Numbered from the stretch's first letter, positions 8,669 to 17,969 are shown. The stretch is 64,000 nt of DNA from Marinobacter sp. 2_MG-2023 (GCF_030546935.1 NZ_JAUOPH010000004.1:496001-560000); one strand, 5' to 3'. Program-made: numbers and translations. Notes: generated from the sequence alone by a model not told the origin.

Positions 8669-9958
8669 ATGAAACCAGCACCAACTCTTCTTCCCACCGC
8701 GTTCCTGCATCCGGCCGGCCAGGCGCTGCCAGAGCCCTTGCTCGCACTGCGCAAGCAGCGCGGAGCCGCTCTGGTCGACATGCCTCTGCCAACGCGTAAA
8801 ACGGAAAACTGGAAATATTCCAGCAAGCACCTGAAGCTGACCGACGAGATGGCGATATCACTGCCAATTGACGGTAAAGCCGGCAGTGCTTTGGCAGTTC
8901 CAGGCTACAAGGTGGTTTTCATCAACGGCGTGATGATACCGGAAGCCAGCGAATACCCGGATCTGAACAACATTCTTATTCAGCGCTTCGGCGACCTTTC
9001 TGATGCTGAAGCCAGCGAACTGGCCGGGCAGCTGGACAGCACCCTCGACAAAAATACCGTACAGCTGGCAGGCCTGAACTCGGCTCGTTTTGAAGATGGC
9101 CTGGTCATCAGGCTCAAGGCGGGTGCAGTTCTTGATCAGCCGCTGTTTATTATTCACGAGATCACGGCTGGTGCCAGCGGGTCCGCTTTTCCCCGTATTT
9201 TTGTGGATGCGGGCACCAACAGCCAGATCACACTGGTTGAAGAATATATTTCCAGCGGGCAGGACGCGGTCATGGTTAACACCGTAACCGAATTCAATCT
9301 TGCCGAGGGCGCAAACGTAACCAGCATACGCCTATGCATGGATGGCGAGAACGTACAACACGTTGGCGCCACCGGTGTCCGGCAGCAGCGCAGCTCGCGC
9401 TTCGAAAGTCACTGCGTGGGCTTCGGCGGCCCGCTTCGCCGCCACGACCTGCAAGTATCACTGGAAGGCGAAGGCGCCGAGTGTAAACTTAATGGCGTGG
9501 TCGTGACTCAAGGCACACAGCATTACGACAACCACACGAATATTGAACATGTGGCGGCGCATTGTGATAGCGAAGAAACCTATCGCAACATCGCCACGGA
9601 CAAGTCTCACGCAGTATTCAATGGCAGGATCCATATTCATCAAGACGCTCAGAAGTCCAATGCGAATATGAATAATAACAACCTGCTGCTCTCGACCGGC
9701 GCGGAAATTGACACCAAGCCCGAGCTTGAAATCTATGCCGACGATGTCAAATGCGCCCATGGCGCAACCATCGGCCAGCTCGACGAGGAATCGCTCTTTT
9801 ATCTGGTATCACGGGGCATTGGTCGCCGCGAAGCCAACGTATTGCTGACGATGGCCTTCATTAACGAGCTGGTAGCCCAGATCCCGCTGGAAGTTGTGAG
9901 AGATACCGTACAAGTCCGCCTGAACCACTTCTTCGACCAGTCATTCCAGGGGATCTGA
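8669..9958 (+). CDS. sufD: SUF complex scaffold subunit SufD
   Basis: The 429-residue paralogue of SufB completes the SufBC2D scaffold and is important for iron acquisition by the complex. After a variable helical N-terminus (residues 1-110, including the PLPTRKTENWKYS motif) comes the beta-helix with DGPLRRHDLQVSLEGEGA-type repeats. The conserved IYADDVKCAHGATIG segment contains H364, which I align with E. coli His360, and C362. The SRGIGRREA tail is typical. The stop lies 5 bp before sufS, so translation is probably coupled. Confidence 0.96.
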   Translation: MKPAPTLLPTAFLHPAGQALPEPLLALRKQRGAALVDMPLPTRKTENWKYSSKHLKLTDEMAISLPIDGKAGSALAVPGYKVVFINGVMIPEASEYPDLNNILIQRFGDLSDAEASELAGQLDSTLDKNTVQLAGLNSARFEDGLVIRLKAGAVLDQPLFIIHEITAGASGSAFPRIFVDAGTNSQITLVEEYISSGQDAVMVNTVTEFNLAEGANVTSIRLCMDGENVQHVGATGVRQQRSSRFESHCVGFGGPLRRHDLQVSLEGEGAECKLNGVVVTQGTQHYDNHTNIEHVAAHCDSEETYRNIATDKSHAVFNGRIHIHQDAQKSNANMNNNNLLLSTGAEIDTKPELEIYADDVKCAHGATIGQLDEESLFYLVSRGIGRREANVLLTMAFINELVAQIPLEVVRDTVQVRLNHFFDQSFQGI

Positions 9959-9963
9959 CCAGT

Positions 9964-11217
9964 ATGAACGATCTGTCCATGGCAAACACAGCTACCCGCA
10001 AGGCGTTTGACGTACAAGCCATTCGCGAGGATTTCCCTATCCTGTCGCAACAGGTCAACGGGAAACCGCTGGTGTATCTGGATAACGGTGCGTCGGCGCA
10101 AAAGCCATCCGCCGTTCTGGATGCCATGGATCGCTATTACCGGGAAATGCACTCCAACGTACACCGGGGGGCCCACACCCTGGGCGACCGCGCAACCACG
10201 GCGTTTGAGGGTGCCAGGGAGACTGTCCGCAGCTTTCTCAATGCAAGCAGCACCCGGGAAATCATCTGGACCAAAGGCACCACCGAGGCCATTAACCTGG
10301 TGGCGAATGGCCTGGCACCACGCCTCAAAGCCGGTGACGAGATTCTGGTGAGCCACATGGAGCACCATGCCAACATCGTGCCCTGGCAGATGGTCGCCGA
10401 GCGTACCGGTGCCAAGGTGATACCGGTTCAGATCACGCCGGAGGGCGAACTGGATGCGGAGTCATTCAGCAGCCTGTTGAGCGACCGCACCCGTGTGCTC
10501 GCCATCACCCACGTATCCAATGTTCTGGGCACAATTAACCCGGTGGCAGACATGGTTAAGCAGGCCAGGGCCCGCGGCATCATAACCCTGCTTGACGGTG
10601 CGCAGGCGGTTCCCCACTTCCAGCCGGATGTGCAGGCACTGGATTGCGACTTCTACGTGTTCTCATCACACAAACTGTTTGGCCCAACGGGCATTGGCGT
10701 ACTCTATGGCAAAGCTGCGTTGCTGGAAGCAATGCCCCCCTATCAGGGCGGTGGCGAGATGATCGAACGGGTATCGTTCGAGCGCACCACCTGGAACGTT
10801 CTGCCCTACAAATTTGAGGCAGGCACGCCTGCAATCGCCGAGGCCGTTGGCCTGGGTGCAGCTATTGAATACCTGAGCGGTTTCGACAGAGGCGCGATGG
10901 AGGCGGCTGAAAATGCCTTACTGGAGCGCGCCAACCAACTGATTGAAACCGTCCCAGGCATGACCGTTATCGGCACCGCAAAGAACAAAGTGCCTGTAAT
11001 GTCCTTTAAAATTGAAGGCTTGCACCCAAGTGACATAGGTACTTTACTGGACCAGCAGGGCATCGCGATCCGCACCGGACATCACTGCGCCATGCCACTG
11101 ATGGATTTCTACGGAGTTCCCGGTACAGCCCGGGCCTCCTTCGCGTTCTACAATACACTGGACGAGGTGGATCAACTATTTGCCGCCTTGAAGAAAGTCC
11201 AGCGCCTGTTTGCCTGA
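9964..11217 (+). CDS. sufS: Cysteine desulfurase SufS
   Basis: This 417-residue group-II PLP cysteine desulfurase takes sulfur from cysteine and passes it through SufE to SufB. The PLP lysine is K237 in SSHKLFGPTG, and the catalytic persulfide cysteine is C375 in RTGHHCAMPLMDF, with the short group-II loop around it. The start at 9964 gives a short, variable N-terminal tail; M6 is an alternative. SufE is encoded three genes downstream, which supports the pairing. Confidence 0.97.
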   Translation: MNDLSMANTATRKAFDVQAIREDFPILSQQVNGKPLVYLDNGASAQKPSAVLDAMDRYYREMHSNVHRGAHTLGDRATTAFEGARETVRSFLNASSTREIIWTKGTTEAINLVANGLAPRLKAGDEILVSHMEHHANIVPWQMVAERTGAKVIPVQITPEGELDAESFSSLLSDRTRVLAITHVSNVLGTINPVADMVKQARARGIITLLDGAQAVPHFQPDVQALDCDFYVFSSHKLFGPTGIGVLYGKAALLEAMPPYQGGGEMIERVSFERTTWNVLPYKFEAGTPAIAEAVGLGAAIEYLSGFDRGAMEAAENALLERANQLIETVPGMTVIGTAKNKVPVMSFKIEGLHPSDIGTLLDQQGIAIRTGHHCAMPLMDFYGVPGTARASFAFYNTLDEVDQLFAALKKVQRLFA

Positions 11218-11230
11218 TGGAGGAGACACC

Positions 11231-11584
11231 ATGACAGCTGAAGTCTTCACACCGACCGTTGGCGTTACCATGACGCCCAGTGCCGTCAAGCACGTGCGCA
11301 AGCAACTCGACAAAGCATCGAGTGCCAAAGGTATCCGGTTAGCAATCAAAAAAAGCGGGTGCTCTGGCTTCAAATACGAAACCCAGTGGGTTGATGAAGC
11401 CTCACCCGACGACAAAGTGTTTCACATTGATGGCGTTGATGTATTTGTGAAAGAGGAACACCTGCCCATGGTAAACGGTATCGAGATCGACTTCGTTACC
11501 CAGGGCGTGAACTCCATGTTCCAGTTCCGCAACCCAAACGCCACCGCAGAGTGCGGGTGCGGTGAGAGCTTTACCGTAAGCTGA
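11231..11584 (+). CDS. sufA: A-type iron-sulfur carrier protein (SufA/IscA family)
   Basis: I chose ATG 11231 because TGGAGGAGA sits just before it; an in-frame TTG at 11210 would overlap sufS. The 117-residue protein carries the three conserved cysteines of A-type carriers: C44 in KKSGCSGFKYE, and C108 and C110 in ECGCGESF. It accepts clusters from SufBCD and hands them to apo-enzymes. Its place between sufS and sufT, rather than at the operon head as in E. coli, is the arrangement seen in several marine gammaproteobacteria. Confidence 0.93.
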   Translation: MTAEVFTPTVGVTMTPSAVKHVRKQLDKASSAKGIRLAIKKSGCSGFKYETQWVDEASPDDKVFHIDGVDVFVKEEHLPMVNGIEIDFVTQGVNSMFQFRNPNATAECGCGESFTVS

Positions 11585-11624
11585 TTCCACCTCCCTCGCT
11601 GGTCCAAAAGAGGTTTAACCAGGC

Positions 11625-12167
11625 ATGCAAGAACGTGAAGTCGTACTGACCAAACGCGAGGTGGAAGCCCGCCTTGTCCCGACCGGAACGGAAATAATGA
11701 TTCCGGTAGATAGCTTTGTGACCATCACTCAGTCACTCGGCGGTACCTTTACCGTTGCAGTCAATGGCAACCTCGCCCGCATTGAAGGCCACAATGCCGA
11801 CGCGCTCGGCAAGAAGCCGCTGGAAAGCAGTTTCGAAACACCGGCAGACGGGACCATCAATGAGAACCAGGTATGGGAAGCTATACGCAACTGCTATGAC
11901 CCGGAGATTCCGGTCAATGTGGTAGATCTCGGGCTGATTTACGAATGCCGGATCGAAAACGGCACACCCGAAGGCAATCACGTTTTCATTCTGATGACCC
12001 TCACGGCTGCAGGCTGCGGCATGGGGCCAGTCATTACTGAAGATGTGAAAACCAAGGTAGAGCACGTGCCCAATGTGGATAAGGTAACCGTAGAGCTGAC
12101 CTTTGATCCACCCTGGAACAACGATATGCTTACCGACGAAGCCAAACTCGAACTGGGAATGTTGTAA
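11625..12167 (+). CDS. sufT: Fe-S assembly protein SufT (MIP18/DUF59 domain)
   Basis: The 180-residue protein has an N-terminal extension (1-78) typical of SufT, then a DUF59 domain. The domain includes VWEAIRNCYDPEIPVNVVDLGLIYE (about residues 83-107) and MTLTAAGCGMGPVI with C131. In other bacteria SufT helps mature Fe-S proteins when demand is high. Operon position supports that role here, but the biochemical step is not settled. The stop codon abuts the sufE start (TAA then ATG). Confidence 0.92.
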   Translation: MQEREVVLTKREVEARLVPTGTEIMIPVDSFVTITQSLGGTFTVAVNGNLARIEGHNADALGKKPLESSFETPADGTINENQVWEAIRNCYDPEIPVNVVDLGLIYECRIENGTPEGNHVFILMTLTAAGCGMGPVITEDVKTKVEHVPNVDKVTVELTFDPPWNNDMLTDEAKLELGML

Positions 12168-12629
12168 ATGGCAGCGACGGAACAGGATTTTCTGGACAAC
12201 CCTCTCGGAAAAAACCCGACGCTTGAAGACGTGCTTGACGGCTTCGAGTTTCTCGACGACTGGGAGGATCGATACGCCTTTATTATTGATCTTGGTAAAC
12301 AGCTGCCGGCGTTTCCAGACGAGGCCCGGATCGAAGAGAACTATGTCCACGGCTGCCAGAGCCAGGTGTGGCTGATCTCCCATTATGACGAAGCCAGCGA
12401 CAAGCTCTACCTGCTAATCGACTCCGATGCAATGATCGTGCGCGGCCTTGCAGCAATGATTCTGGTCGCACTGAACGGCAAATCTCCGAGAGATCTGCTG
12501 GCAACCGATATCGACGAGCTGTTTGAGCGCCTGGATCTGTTTCGCCATATTTCTCCGACTCGCGGCAACGGCTTGCGGGCCATGGTGGGGAAAATTCGCG
12601 ATATTGCTGCGACAGCAGAAACACGCTAA
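12168..12629 (+). CDS. sufE: Sulfur acceptor SufE
   Basis: The 153-residue SufE stimulates SufS and relays persulfide to SufB. C63 in ENYVHGCQSQVW is the acceptor cysteine, the equivalent of E. coli Cys51. The fold motifs FLDDWEDRYAFIIDLGKQLP and SPTRGNGLRAM are present. It is the last gene of the operon; the convergent flgT gene starts to read back 36 bp later, and I see no convincing terminator between them. Confidence 0.95.
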   Translation: MAATEQDFLDNPLGKNPTLEDVLDGFEFLDDWEDRYAFIIDLGKQLPAFPDEARIEENYVHGCQSQVWLISHYDEASDKLYLLIDSDAMIVRGLAAMILVALNGKSPRDLLATDIDELFERLDLFRHISPTRGNGLRAMVGKIRDIAATAETR

Positions 12630-12665
12630 TCAACTCAGTGGGGCTTTCTAAAAAGCTCCTGTGAG

Positions 12666-13886
12666 CTACCAGATAATAGCGATATCGTCCCGCTGAATAT
12701 TTACCTGTCCGCCAACCTGTGGCATACGACCGTTACTGAAGTCCGGATGAACGTTATTGAGTGTCACATTGATCTGACTATCACTCAGTTCTGGCGTACC
12801 ACCCAAAGAATCGAAATAGCGGGCGCTGCGATAGAGATGCAGCTCATCTCCTGGTCGCAAACCTGCTGTAGCACCTGAATCCAGTGTGACCAGCTGACCA
12901 TCGACCCTTGTAACCCGGGCCATAAAAGGCTGACACGCAAGAGCATCGGTGACTACCTGGGCCATATCTCCGACAACACCGGCAACCGCCTCACCATACT
13001 GTGTCTTACGAAACCCTTCGGAACCAAAGCCTGAAGAACTGCCGGGGCCGGCATTCCAGTCGGCCGCAGTTTCAAAACGCTGCTGATAGATCGGTGAACC
13101 GCTGAAACCATCCAGAACCACGACATCTACCGCAAAACGCCGCCGCATATCTGCCGCACCGATGCTCCTTTGCATCCTGTCCAGAACGGAGGAACCCCAG
13201 GCCGCAGGGTCTGCGACGCCTATATCCCGGATAACCCCGGTCACAACGAACTGAACACCCATCTCGCGGGCAAGCTGAATAACATTGGTAAGCCGGTTGT
13301 CGTTTTTCTGAATTGTGGGTGCATTCAGCAGATCAGGAAAAAGACGAGACGTGGTGGCAGAAAACACCTGGAGATTGCCCGACTCTCGCAAACCTTGCTG
13401 AAGGTGCTGCGGCAGGATTTCGCCGGCATCGTCAATGCGCCCTACCCGGGCCTGATCCGGATACAGAATCGGAAACCCGGTGACCGCCACCCGTTTTTTC
13501 AGCCGGCCGCTCTCGGCGCCCCCACAACTGGCGCTTCCTGCAGAAATGTCTCCACGCACTGTTACTCGCAGCAGATTGCCGCTGCGATGCTCATCAATAA
13601 CTTTTACGTTCCTCGCCCGCGCACTGGAAGCCAGACGCATGCTGGATTCGGTCAACACACCATTTTCCATAGTGTCACTGGTGCTGACCTGAGCCTCATA
13701 CTGCAGAGCAAGATCACGCATGGCTGCGTTACGGGCTTCGGCACGGGCAGAGGCGAGATCGTCGTTATGGATACTGGCGTGCCCCACGCCCTCTAGAACA
13801 ACCGCCTGAGCGCTGGCGGCCATCATAAGTGGCGCCAGTGCACACAAAAACAACAACCGCACAAACTGCGTTATGAACCAGCGCAT
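12666..13886 (-). CDS. flgT: Flagellar assembly protein FlgT
   Basis: The 406-residue secreted protein has a signal peptide ending near ASAQA (residue 28). It is then collinear with FlgT, the H-ring protein around the flagellar basal body of Vibrio-type polar flagella. The N-terminal domain holds repeated EARNAAMRDLALQYEAQV and RVTVRGDIS patterns. The middle domain includes FVVTGVIRDIGV and a QRFETAADWN segment. The C-terminal domain (VTRVDGQLVTLDSGATAGLRPGDELHLYR) is the FlgT_C beta-barrel. It lies 57 bp downstream of flgP in the same direction, matching the Vibrio flgP-flgT neighbourhood; no flgO is present. Confidence 0.85.
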   Translation of the reverse strand: MRWFITQFVRLLFLCALAPLMMAASAQAVVLEGVGHASIHNDDLASARAEARNAAMRDLALQYEAQVSTSDTMENGVLTESSMRLASSARARNVKVIDEHRSGNLLRVTVRGDISAGSASCGGAESGRLKKRVAVTGFPILYPDQARVGRIDDAGEILPQHLQQGLRESGNLQVFSATTSRLFPDLLNAPTIQKNDNRLTNVIQLAREMGVQFVVTGVIRDIGVADPAAWGSSVLDRMQRSIGAADMRRRFAVDVVVLDGFSGSPIYQQRFETAADWNAGPGSSSGFGSEGFRKTQYGEAVAGVVGDMAQVVTDALACQPFMARVTRVDGQLVTLDSGATAGLRPGDELHLYRSARYFDSLGGTPELSDSQINVTLNNVHPDFSNGRMPQVGGQVNIQRDDIAIIW

Positions 13887-13943
13887 TGTTCCCTACCCGT
13901 ATTTTCGTTCAATTTTCCATGCATCAGAGTCAGCCGGCCGGAA

Positions 13944-14492
13944 TCAATCAAGGTAGTACAGAGAGTCGACACTTCTGCTCTGAACATCGCCAACATTATC
14001 GTTGTAGCCAGGCATGGGTATCGGGCAAAGATCCTTAACCTGGTCATCCGCCACCTTGGACACACAGGCACGGAAGCGCGGCTCCAGTCTTAACTCCATG
14101 ACCGTCTCGACAACACCATCGCTGTGTTCATTGACCGCCACCATTTTGGCGCCGCGAATGTAGCTGTCTACGTAGGTGCGGAAGGCGTCATTACGCAGAA
14201 CAAAATCGTTCACCGTAGCGCTGCCGTAAATTACCGTGCCATACACCCGCTCCGCCAGATTCCGGTAGGCATCCATCTGGGAGGCTCTGCGAGCCATCAG
14301 ACGCTTACGGGTATTCAGGCGATCTGCACTGACATCTTCGTAGGTACCAAAGCCGCTGACCCGCACAGTGATGGGTTCGAACTGTGCGTCAGATTGCGCT
14401 TTGTTTTTGTCGCCGTCCCGGTAGCCGCCAACGGGTGCACAGGCCGCCAGCGTAAAGGCCAGAAAAGGGATTAATATCCAGCGAATGACCAT
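13944..14492 (-). CDS. flgP: Flagellar outer-membrane lipoprotein, FlgP/LPP20 family
   Basis: A 182-residue lipoprotein with lipobox LAAC at C18. It continues with the LPP20/FlgP domain, seen in VRVSGFGTYEDVSADRLNTRKRL, RRASQMDAYRNLAERVYG and VDSYIRGAKMV. FlgP forms the outer-membrane-associated basal ring with FlgO and FlgT in Vibrio and Campylobacter. Its operon position ahead of flgT supports this over a generic LPP20 call. A sigma-54-like element lies about 48 bp upstream of the start. Confidence 0.82.
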   Translation of the reverse strand: MVIRWILIPFLAFTLAACAPVGGYRDGDKNKAQSDAQFEPITVRVSGFGTYEDVSADRLNTRKRLMARRASQMDAYRNLAERVYGTVIYGSATVNDFVLRNDAFRTYVDSYIRGAKMVAVNEHSDGVVETVMELRLEPRFRACVSKVADDQVKDLCPIPMPGYNDNVGDVQSRSVDSLYYLD

Positions 14493-14539
14493 GTTCTTGT
14501 CTCCAGAGATCGTTTCAGCTAACCATTTTCAATATCCAT

Positions 14540-14554
14540 GAAAGATTCGCGCCA
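14540..14554 (-). promoter_or_regulatory. Sigma-54-like promoter of flgP-flgT
   Basis: On the minus strand the sequence TGGCGCG-AATC-TTTC resembles the sigma-54 form TGGCACG-N4-TTGC with two mismatches, one of them in the -12 GC. Polar-flagellum middle genes, including flgOPT in Vibrio, use sigma-54 with FlrC-type activators, so the position fits. No enhancer site was identified. Confidence 0.4.
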
Positions 14555-14752
14555 GTTTTTCTAACACACTGATTGGGCGTACTTTCCATGAAATAAAAGC
14601 AAGCCCGCGCGAGAAAACGGCAAAATTCTGCCTCTGTTTACAGATGAAAAACAAACCGTTACCCCCTGTGTCATGTATGTGTACGCATATTGTTTTAACC
14701 TTCCATCATATTAATCATTCAGATAATGCACATCTTTTCACAAGGTACCCGA

Positions 14753-16006
14753 ATGCCACAGTATCGCTTGTCCCGATTGTTTATTGCCCTTGGCCTTTCT
14801 ATAAGCTCCACTGCCGCTCTTGCCAGCCCCCAGGCGTTTATGTCCTCGCGCTCGTTTGCCATGGGCGGAACCGGCGTAGCCGTTGCGAATCCATCATCGG
14901 CCACCTCTTCAAACCCGGCCATGATGGCGGCGGACCACCACACCTGGTCAGACGAATTCGGCCTGACCCTGCCGTCCATCAACGCAAGGGTTGCGGATGA
15001 GGAAGAAACGATTGATCAGGTCGATGACATTCAAGACACGATTGACGACCTTGAGACCGCCATCAACTCCTCGAATACAGCCGGTGCACAACAATTAGCC
15101 GGCCAGCTGCGCGAGCAATTCGAAGGTTTTGACAAGGACACAGTGCGCGCCGATATCGGTCTGGGCCTTGCTCTAGCCGTTCCGGGAAAAAAGCTGTCCG
15201 TCGGCCTGTTCAGTAACGGCAATCTGACCGCTACGATCAGGGGTGAGTATGACGAAAGTGACGACGCCAAACTTGAGGCTATTGAAAACGGAATTTTGAT
15301 CCCCGGTGCTACCGACGATCTGCAGTCGCGCGGCAGAGCTCTAGCATCCGCAGTCATTGAAGCAGGTGTCAGCTTTGCCCATGCGCTGGAGCTGAGTAAC
15401 GGCGAAACCCTGCAACTGGGCATATCACCCAAATATGTCGAGCTGAGAACCTTCCAATACACGGAAACCGTTTCCGGTTTCGAAGATGATGAGTTCGACA
15501 ATGACCAATATCAGACCAGCAAGAGCGGCTTCAACCTCGACATAGGTGCGGCCTATGCTTTTGGGGATGCGAAACAGTGGAATGCCGGTATCGCCATTAA
15601 AAACCTGATTCCCATGGAGCTGGATTCCGCGGCAATCCGCCCGGAGCTCGGCGAGCAGGTGAGAACACTTGAGCTCAACCCGATGGCAACACTGGGCATC
15701 GCTCACAAAAGTACCTACCACGTTGTTACAGCTGAAGTTGACCTGACAAAAAAAGAAGCCTTCGGCTTTGAAGATGATACCCAGTGGCTTGCTCTGGGTG
15801 CAGAATTCGATGCCTGGCGTTATGCCCAGCTTCGCGCTGGCGTCCGACACAACCTGGCCAGCAACGATGATAACGACGGCATTGCGGAAGAAACACAGTT
15901 TACCGTAGGCCTGGGTCTGAATCTGATGGGTGTGCGTTTTGATCTCGGCGCCCTGTACAGCAGCGCCGAGGTTGGCGCTGCTTTAGAGCTGGGCACCTCG
16001 TTTTGA
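14753..16006 (+). CDS. Outer-membrane beta-barrel protein, TraF-like/PorV-like family
   Basis: I start at ATG 14753 because the protein then opens with a clean signal peptide (MPQYRLSRLFIALG to AALA), cleaved near residue 25. The mature start has SRSFAMGGTGVAVANPSSATSSNPA, the glycine- and asparagine-rich motif of FadL-like and 'conjugal transfer TraF' outer-membrane barrels. A strongly acidic, helical stretch (roughly residues 80-115, DEEETIDQVDDIQDTID) looks like a coiled-coil hairpin inserted before the barrel. The protein ends in alternating beta strands and F. Despite the family name there are no conjugation genes nearby. Function unknown. Confidence 0.72.
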   Translation: MPQYRLSRLFIALGLSISSTAALASPQAFMSSRSFAMGGTGVAVANPSSATSSNPAMMAADHHTWSDEFGLTLPSINARVADEEETIDQVDDIQDTIDDLETAINSSNTAGAQQLAGQLREQFEGFDKDTVRADIGLGLALAVPGKKLSVGLFSNGNLTATIRGEYDESDDAKLEAIENGILIPGATDDLQSRGRALASAVIEAGVSFAHALELSNGETLQLGISPKYVELRTFQYTETVSGFEDDEFDNDQYQTSKSGFNLDIGAAYAFGDAKQWNAGIAIKNLIPMELDSAAIRPELGEQVRTLELNPMATLGIAHKSTYHVVTAEVDLTKKEAFGFEDDTQWLALGAEFDAWRYAQLRAGVRHNLASNDDNDGIAEETQFTVGLGLNLMGVRFDLGALYSSAEVGAALELGTSF

Positions 16007-16091
16007 GCCTGTTCTGAATCACCTGGTTTGCCTGATCCGCCCGGGAAAAGGATAATTCCCGGAAACCTCTTCGAAAGGAATCTGACCCTTC

Positions 16092-17213
16092 ATGCAAACC
16101 TACCTGGTTGGCGGCGCCGTACGCGATGAATTACTGGGCCTGGAAGTCAAAGACCGGGACTGGGTTGTGGTCGGCGCGACCCCAAAGCAAATGCTTGCCC
16201 AGGGCTTTACTCAGGTCGGGTCCGACTTCCCCGTATTCCTGCACCCCAAAACGCGGGAGGAATACGCCCTCGCCCGCACCGAGCGAAAACAGGGGCATGG
16301 CTACCACGGTTTCAGTGTTTACAGCGCACCAGATGTCACTCTGGAGGAAGATCTGCTGCGCCGTGACCTGACCATCAATGCCATGGCGCGCTCGGAACAG
16401 GGCGAGCTCACCGATCCGTTTCGAGGCAGAGCAGATCTGGAAGCGAGGGAACTGCGCCACGTATCCGAAGCGTTCAAAGAAGACCCGCTACGCATTATTA
16501 GAACCGCCCGCTTTGCGGCGCGCTTCCAACCCCTTGGTTTTACCGTGTGTGCAGAGACCATGGCGCTGATGCGCACTATGGTTGCCGCCGGCGAAGTAGA
16601 GCACCTCGTGCCAGAGCGGGTTTGGCAGGAAATTCAACGAGCCCTGCACGAACAATCTCCGGTTACATTTTTTCAGGTGTTGCGGGACTGCGGCGCACTT
16701 GCTGTGCTGATTCCCGAACTGTCTTCCGAAGACAATTTCAGCGCTGCCCTTGAAACCCTGCAATGCGTTCATTCCGCAGAAGGTTCAACGGCAGAGCGTT
16801 TTGCAGCGCTGCTTTGCGCTCTGGATGAGCGTGATTGCACTTCGAGGGCGAAGGCACTGAAAGCCCCCAATGATTGCCAGCAACTTGCCCGGCTGGCAGC
16901 AGCTTTTCTGCCGGAAATCGGAAAGCTGGATCTGGCTCAGCCGGATGCCGGCCACTTGCTTGAATTACTTGAAAACGCGGACCTTTGGCGTCGACCGGAG
17001 CGATTTTCCAGCCTGCTCAGTGTCCTGGGGTGCGCTCTTGGGGCTGGCAGCCAGAAACGGCTGGAACCGCTTGAAAGCGCCGCCGACTCCGCCCAAGGCG
17101 TTGACATAAAAACGCTCATGGAAAAAGGTTTTTCCGGCAAAGAGTTGGGCGAAGCAATCCGGTCGGAGCGACTGGCACGTATAGCTCAAGCAGTCTCCAG
17201 CCCAACTTCTTGA
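16092..17213 (+). CDS. cca: CCA tRNA nucleotidyltransferase (no HD domain)
   Basis: This class-II enzyme adds or repairs the 3' CCA of tRNAs. It opens MQTYLVGGAVRDELLG with the catalytic aspartates D21 and D23 in KDRDWVVVG. RRDLTINAMA and the RIIRTARFAARF nucleotide-selecting region follow. At 373 residues it is shorter than E. coli Cca (412). I cannot find the HD-domain residues (no H-T...HDLGK) in its C-terminal half, so phosphohydrolase activity is probably absent, as in some relatives. The next gene starts 10 bp downstream. Confidence 0.93.
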   Translation: MQTYLVGGAVRDELLGLEVKDRDWVVVGATPKQMLAQGFTQVGSDFPVFLHPKTREEYALARTERKQGHGYHGFSVYSAPDVTLEEDLLRRDLTINAMARSEQGELTDPFRGRADLEARELRHVSEAFKEDPLRIIRTARFAARFQPLGFTVCAETMALMRTMVAAGEVEHLVPERVWQEIQRALHEQSPVTFFQVLRDCGALAVLIPELSSEDNFSAALETLQCVHSAEGSTAERFAALLCALDERDCTSRAKALKAPNDCQQLARLAAAFLPEIGKLDLAQPDAGHLLELLENADLWRRPERFSSLLSVLGCALGAGSQKRLEPLESAADSAQGVDIKTLMEKGFSGKELGEAIRSERLARIAQAVSSPTS

Positions 17214-17222
17214 GGAACAACC

Positions 17223-17969
17223 ATGCCCGCACCTGCTCCCGTTGCTCTTATTACCGGCTCCGCTCATCGCCTTGGCGCCCGCACAGCCCAGCTTCTTCAT
17301 GACCGCGGCTGGAACCTGGTTATCCACTACAGGAGTCGCAAAGAACAGGCCGACAGGTTTACCGAGACGATGAATAAGCAGCGCGAGAATTCCGCGGTTG
17401 CAGTAGGGGCTGATCTGAGCGAAATGGCAGACATCACCCGGCTGGGCTCTGAAGCGACTGCTCACTGGGGCCGGCTGGATGCGTTGGTGAACAACGCATC
17501 GGTGTTTTACCCGAACCCGACGTCCGAGGCGACCAGTGACGACTGGGACCGTATCATGCACACCAACCTCAAAGCGCCTTTCTTTCTCCTGCAGGCTTGC
17601 TTACCGGCACTGGAAGAAAGTTCGGGCAATGTTGTGAATCTGATTGATATCTACAGCGAAAAGCCACTACCGGAGCACCCGCTATATTGCGCCAGCAAAG
17701 CTGGCCTCGCTGCCCTCACCCGATCCTGGGCCAAAGACCTGGCGCCCCGGGTAAGAGTAAATGGTGTTTCTCCGGGGGCAATTCTATGGCCGGATGGCGA
17801 AGCTGCAGTTGATGCCGAATACCAAAACAAAATTCTGGACAAAACCCCCATGAAGCGCACTGGAACAGCGGATGACATAGCCCGAACCGTGGTATTTCTG
17901 ATAACCGAAGCGCCATTCATTACCGGACAAATCATTTCAGTGGATGGCGGACGAAGCCTGAATATGTAG
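17223..17969 (+). CDS. folM: Pteridine reductase (SDR family; FolM-type dihydromonapterin reductase)
   Basis: The 248-residue short-chain dehydrogenase binds NADPH through TGSAHRLG (residues 11-18). The TGxxxRxG form, with Arg in place of the usual glycine pattern, is the pteridine reductase signature. The catalytic set is D142-Y155-K159 (in LIDIYSEKPLP and YCASKAG). The Asp in place of the usual SDR Ser, with the same 13-residue Asp-Tyr spacing as trypanosomatid PTR1, supports reduction of dihydropterins (dihydromonapterin or dihydrofolate). It directly follows cca; no folX or phhA is seen here. Confidence 0.85.
   Translation: MPAPAPVALITGSAHRLGARTAQLLHDRGWNLVIHYRSRKEQADRFTETMNKQRENSAVAVGADLSEMADITRLGSEATAHWGRLDALVNNASVFYPNPTSEATSDDWDRIMHTNLKAPFFLLQACLPALEESSGNVVNLIDIYSEKPLPEHPLYCASKAGLAALTRSWAKDLAPRVRVNGVSPGAILWPDGEAAVDAEYQNKILDKTPMKRTGTADDIARTVVFLITEAPFITGQIISVDGGRSLNM

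Noticed and set aside
12640..12659. Hairpin GGGGCTTT-CTAA-AAAGCTCC between sufE and flgT as a terminator
   Set aside because: The stem has a mismatch or wobble and no T tract on either strand.
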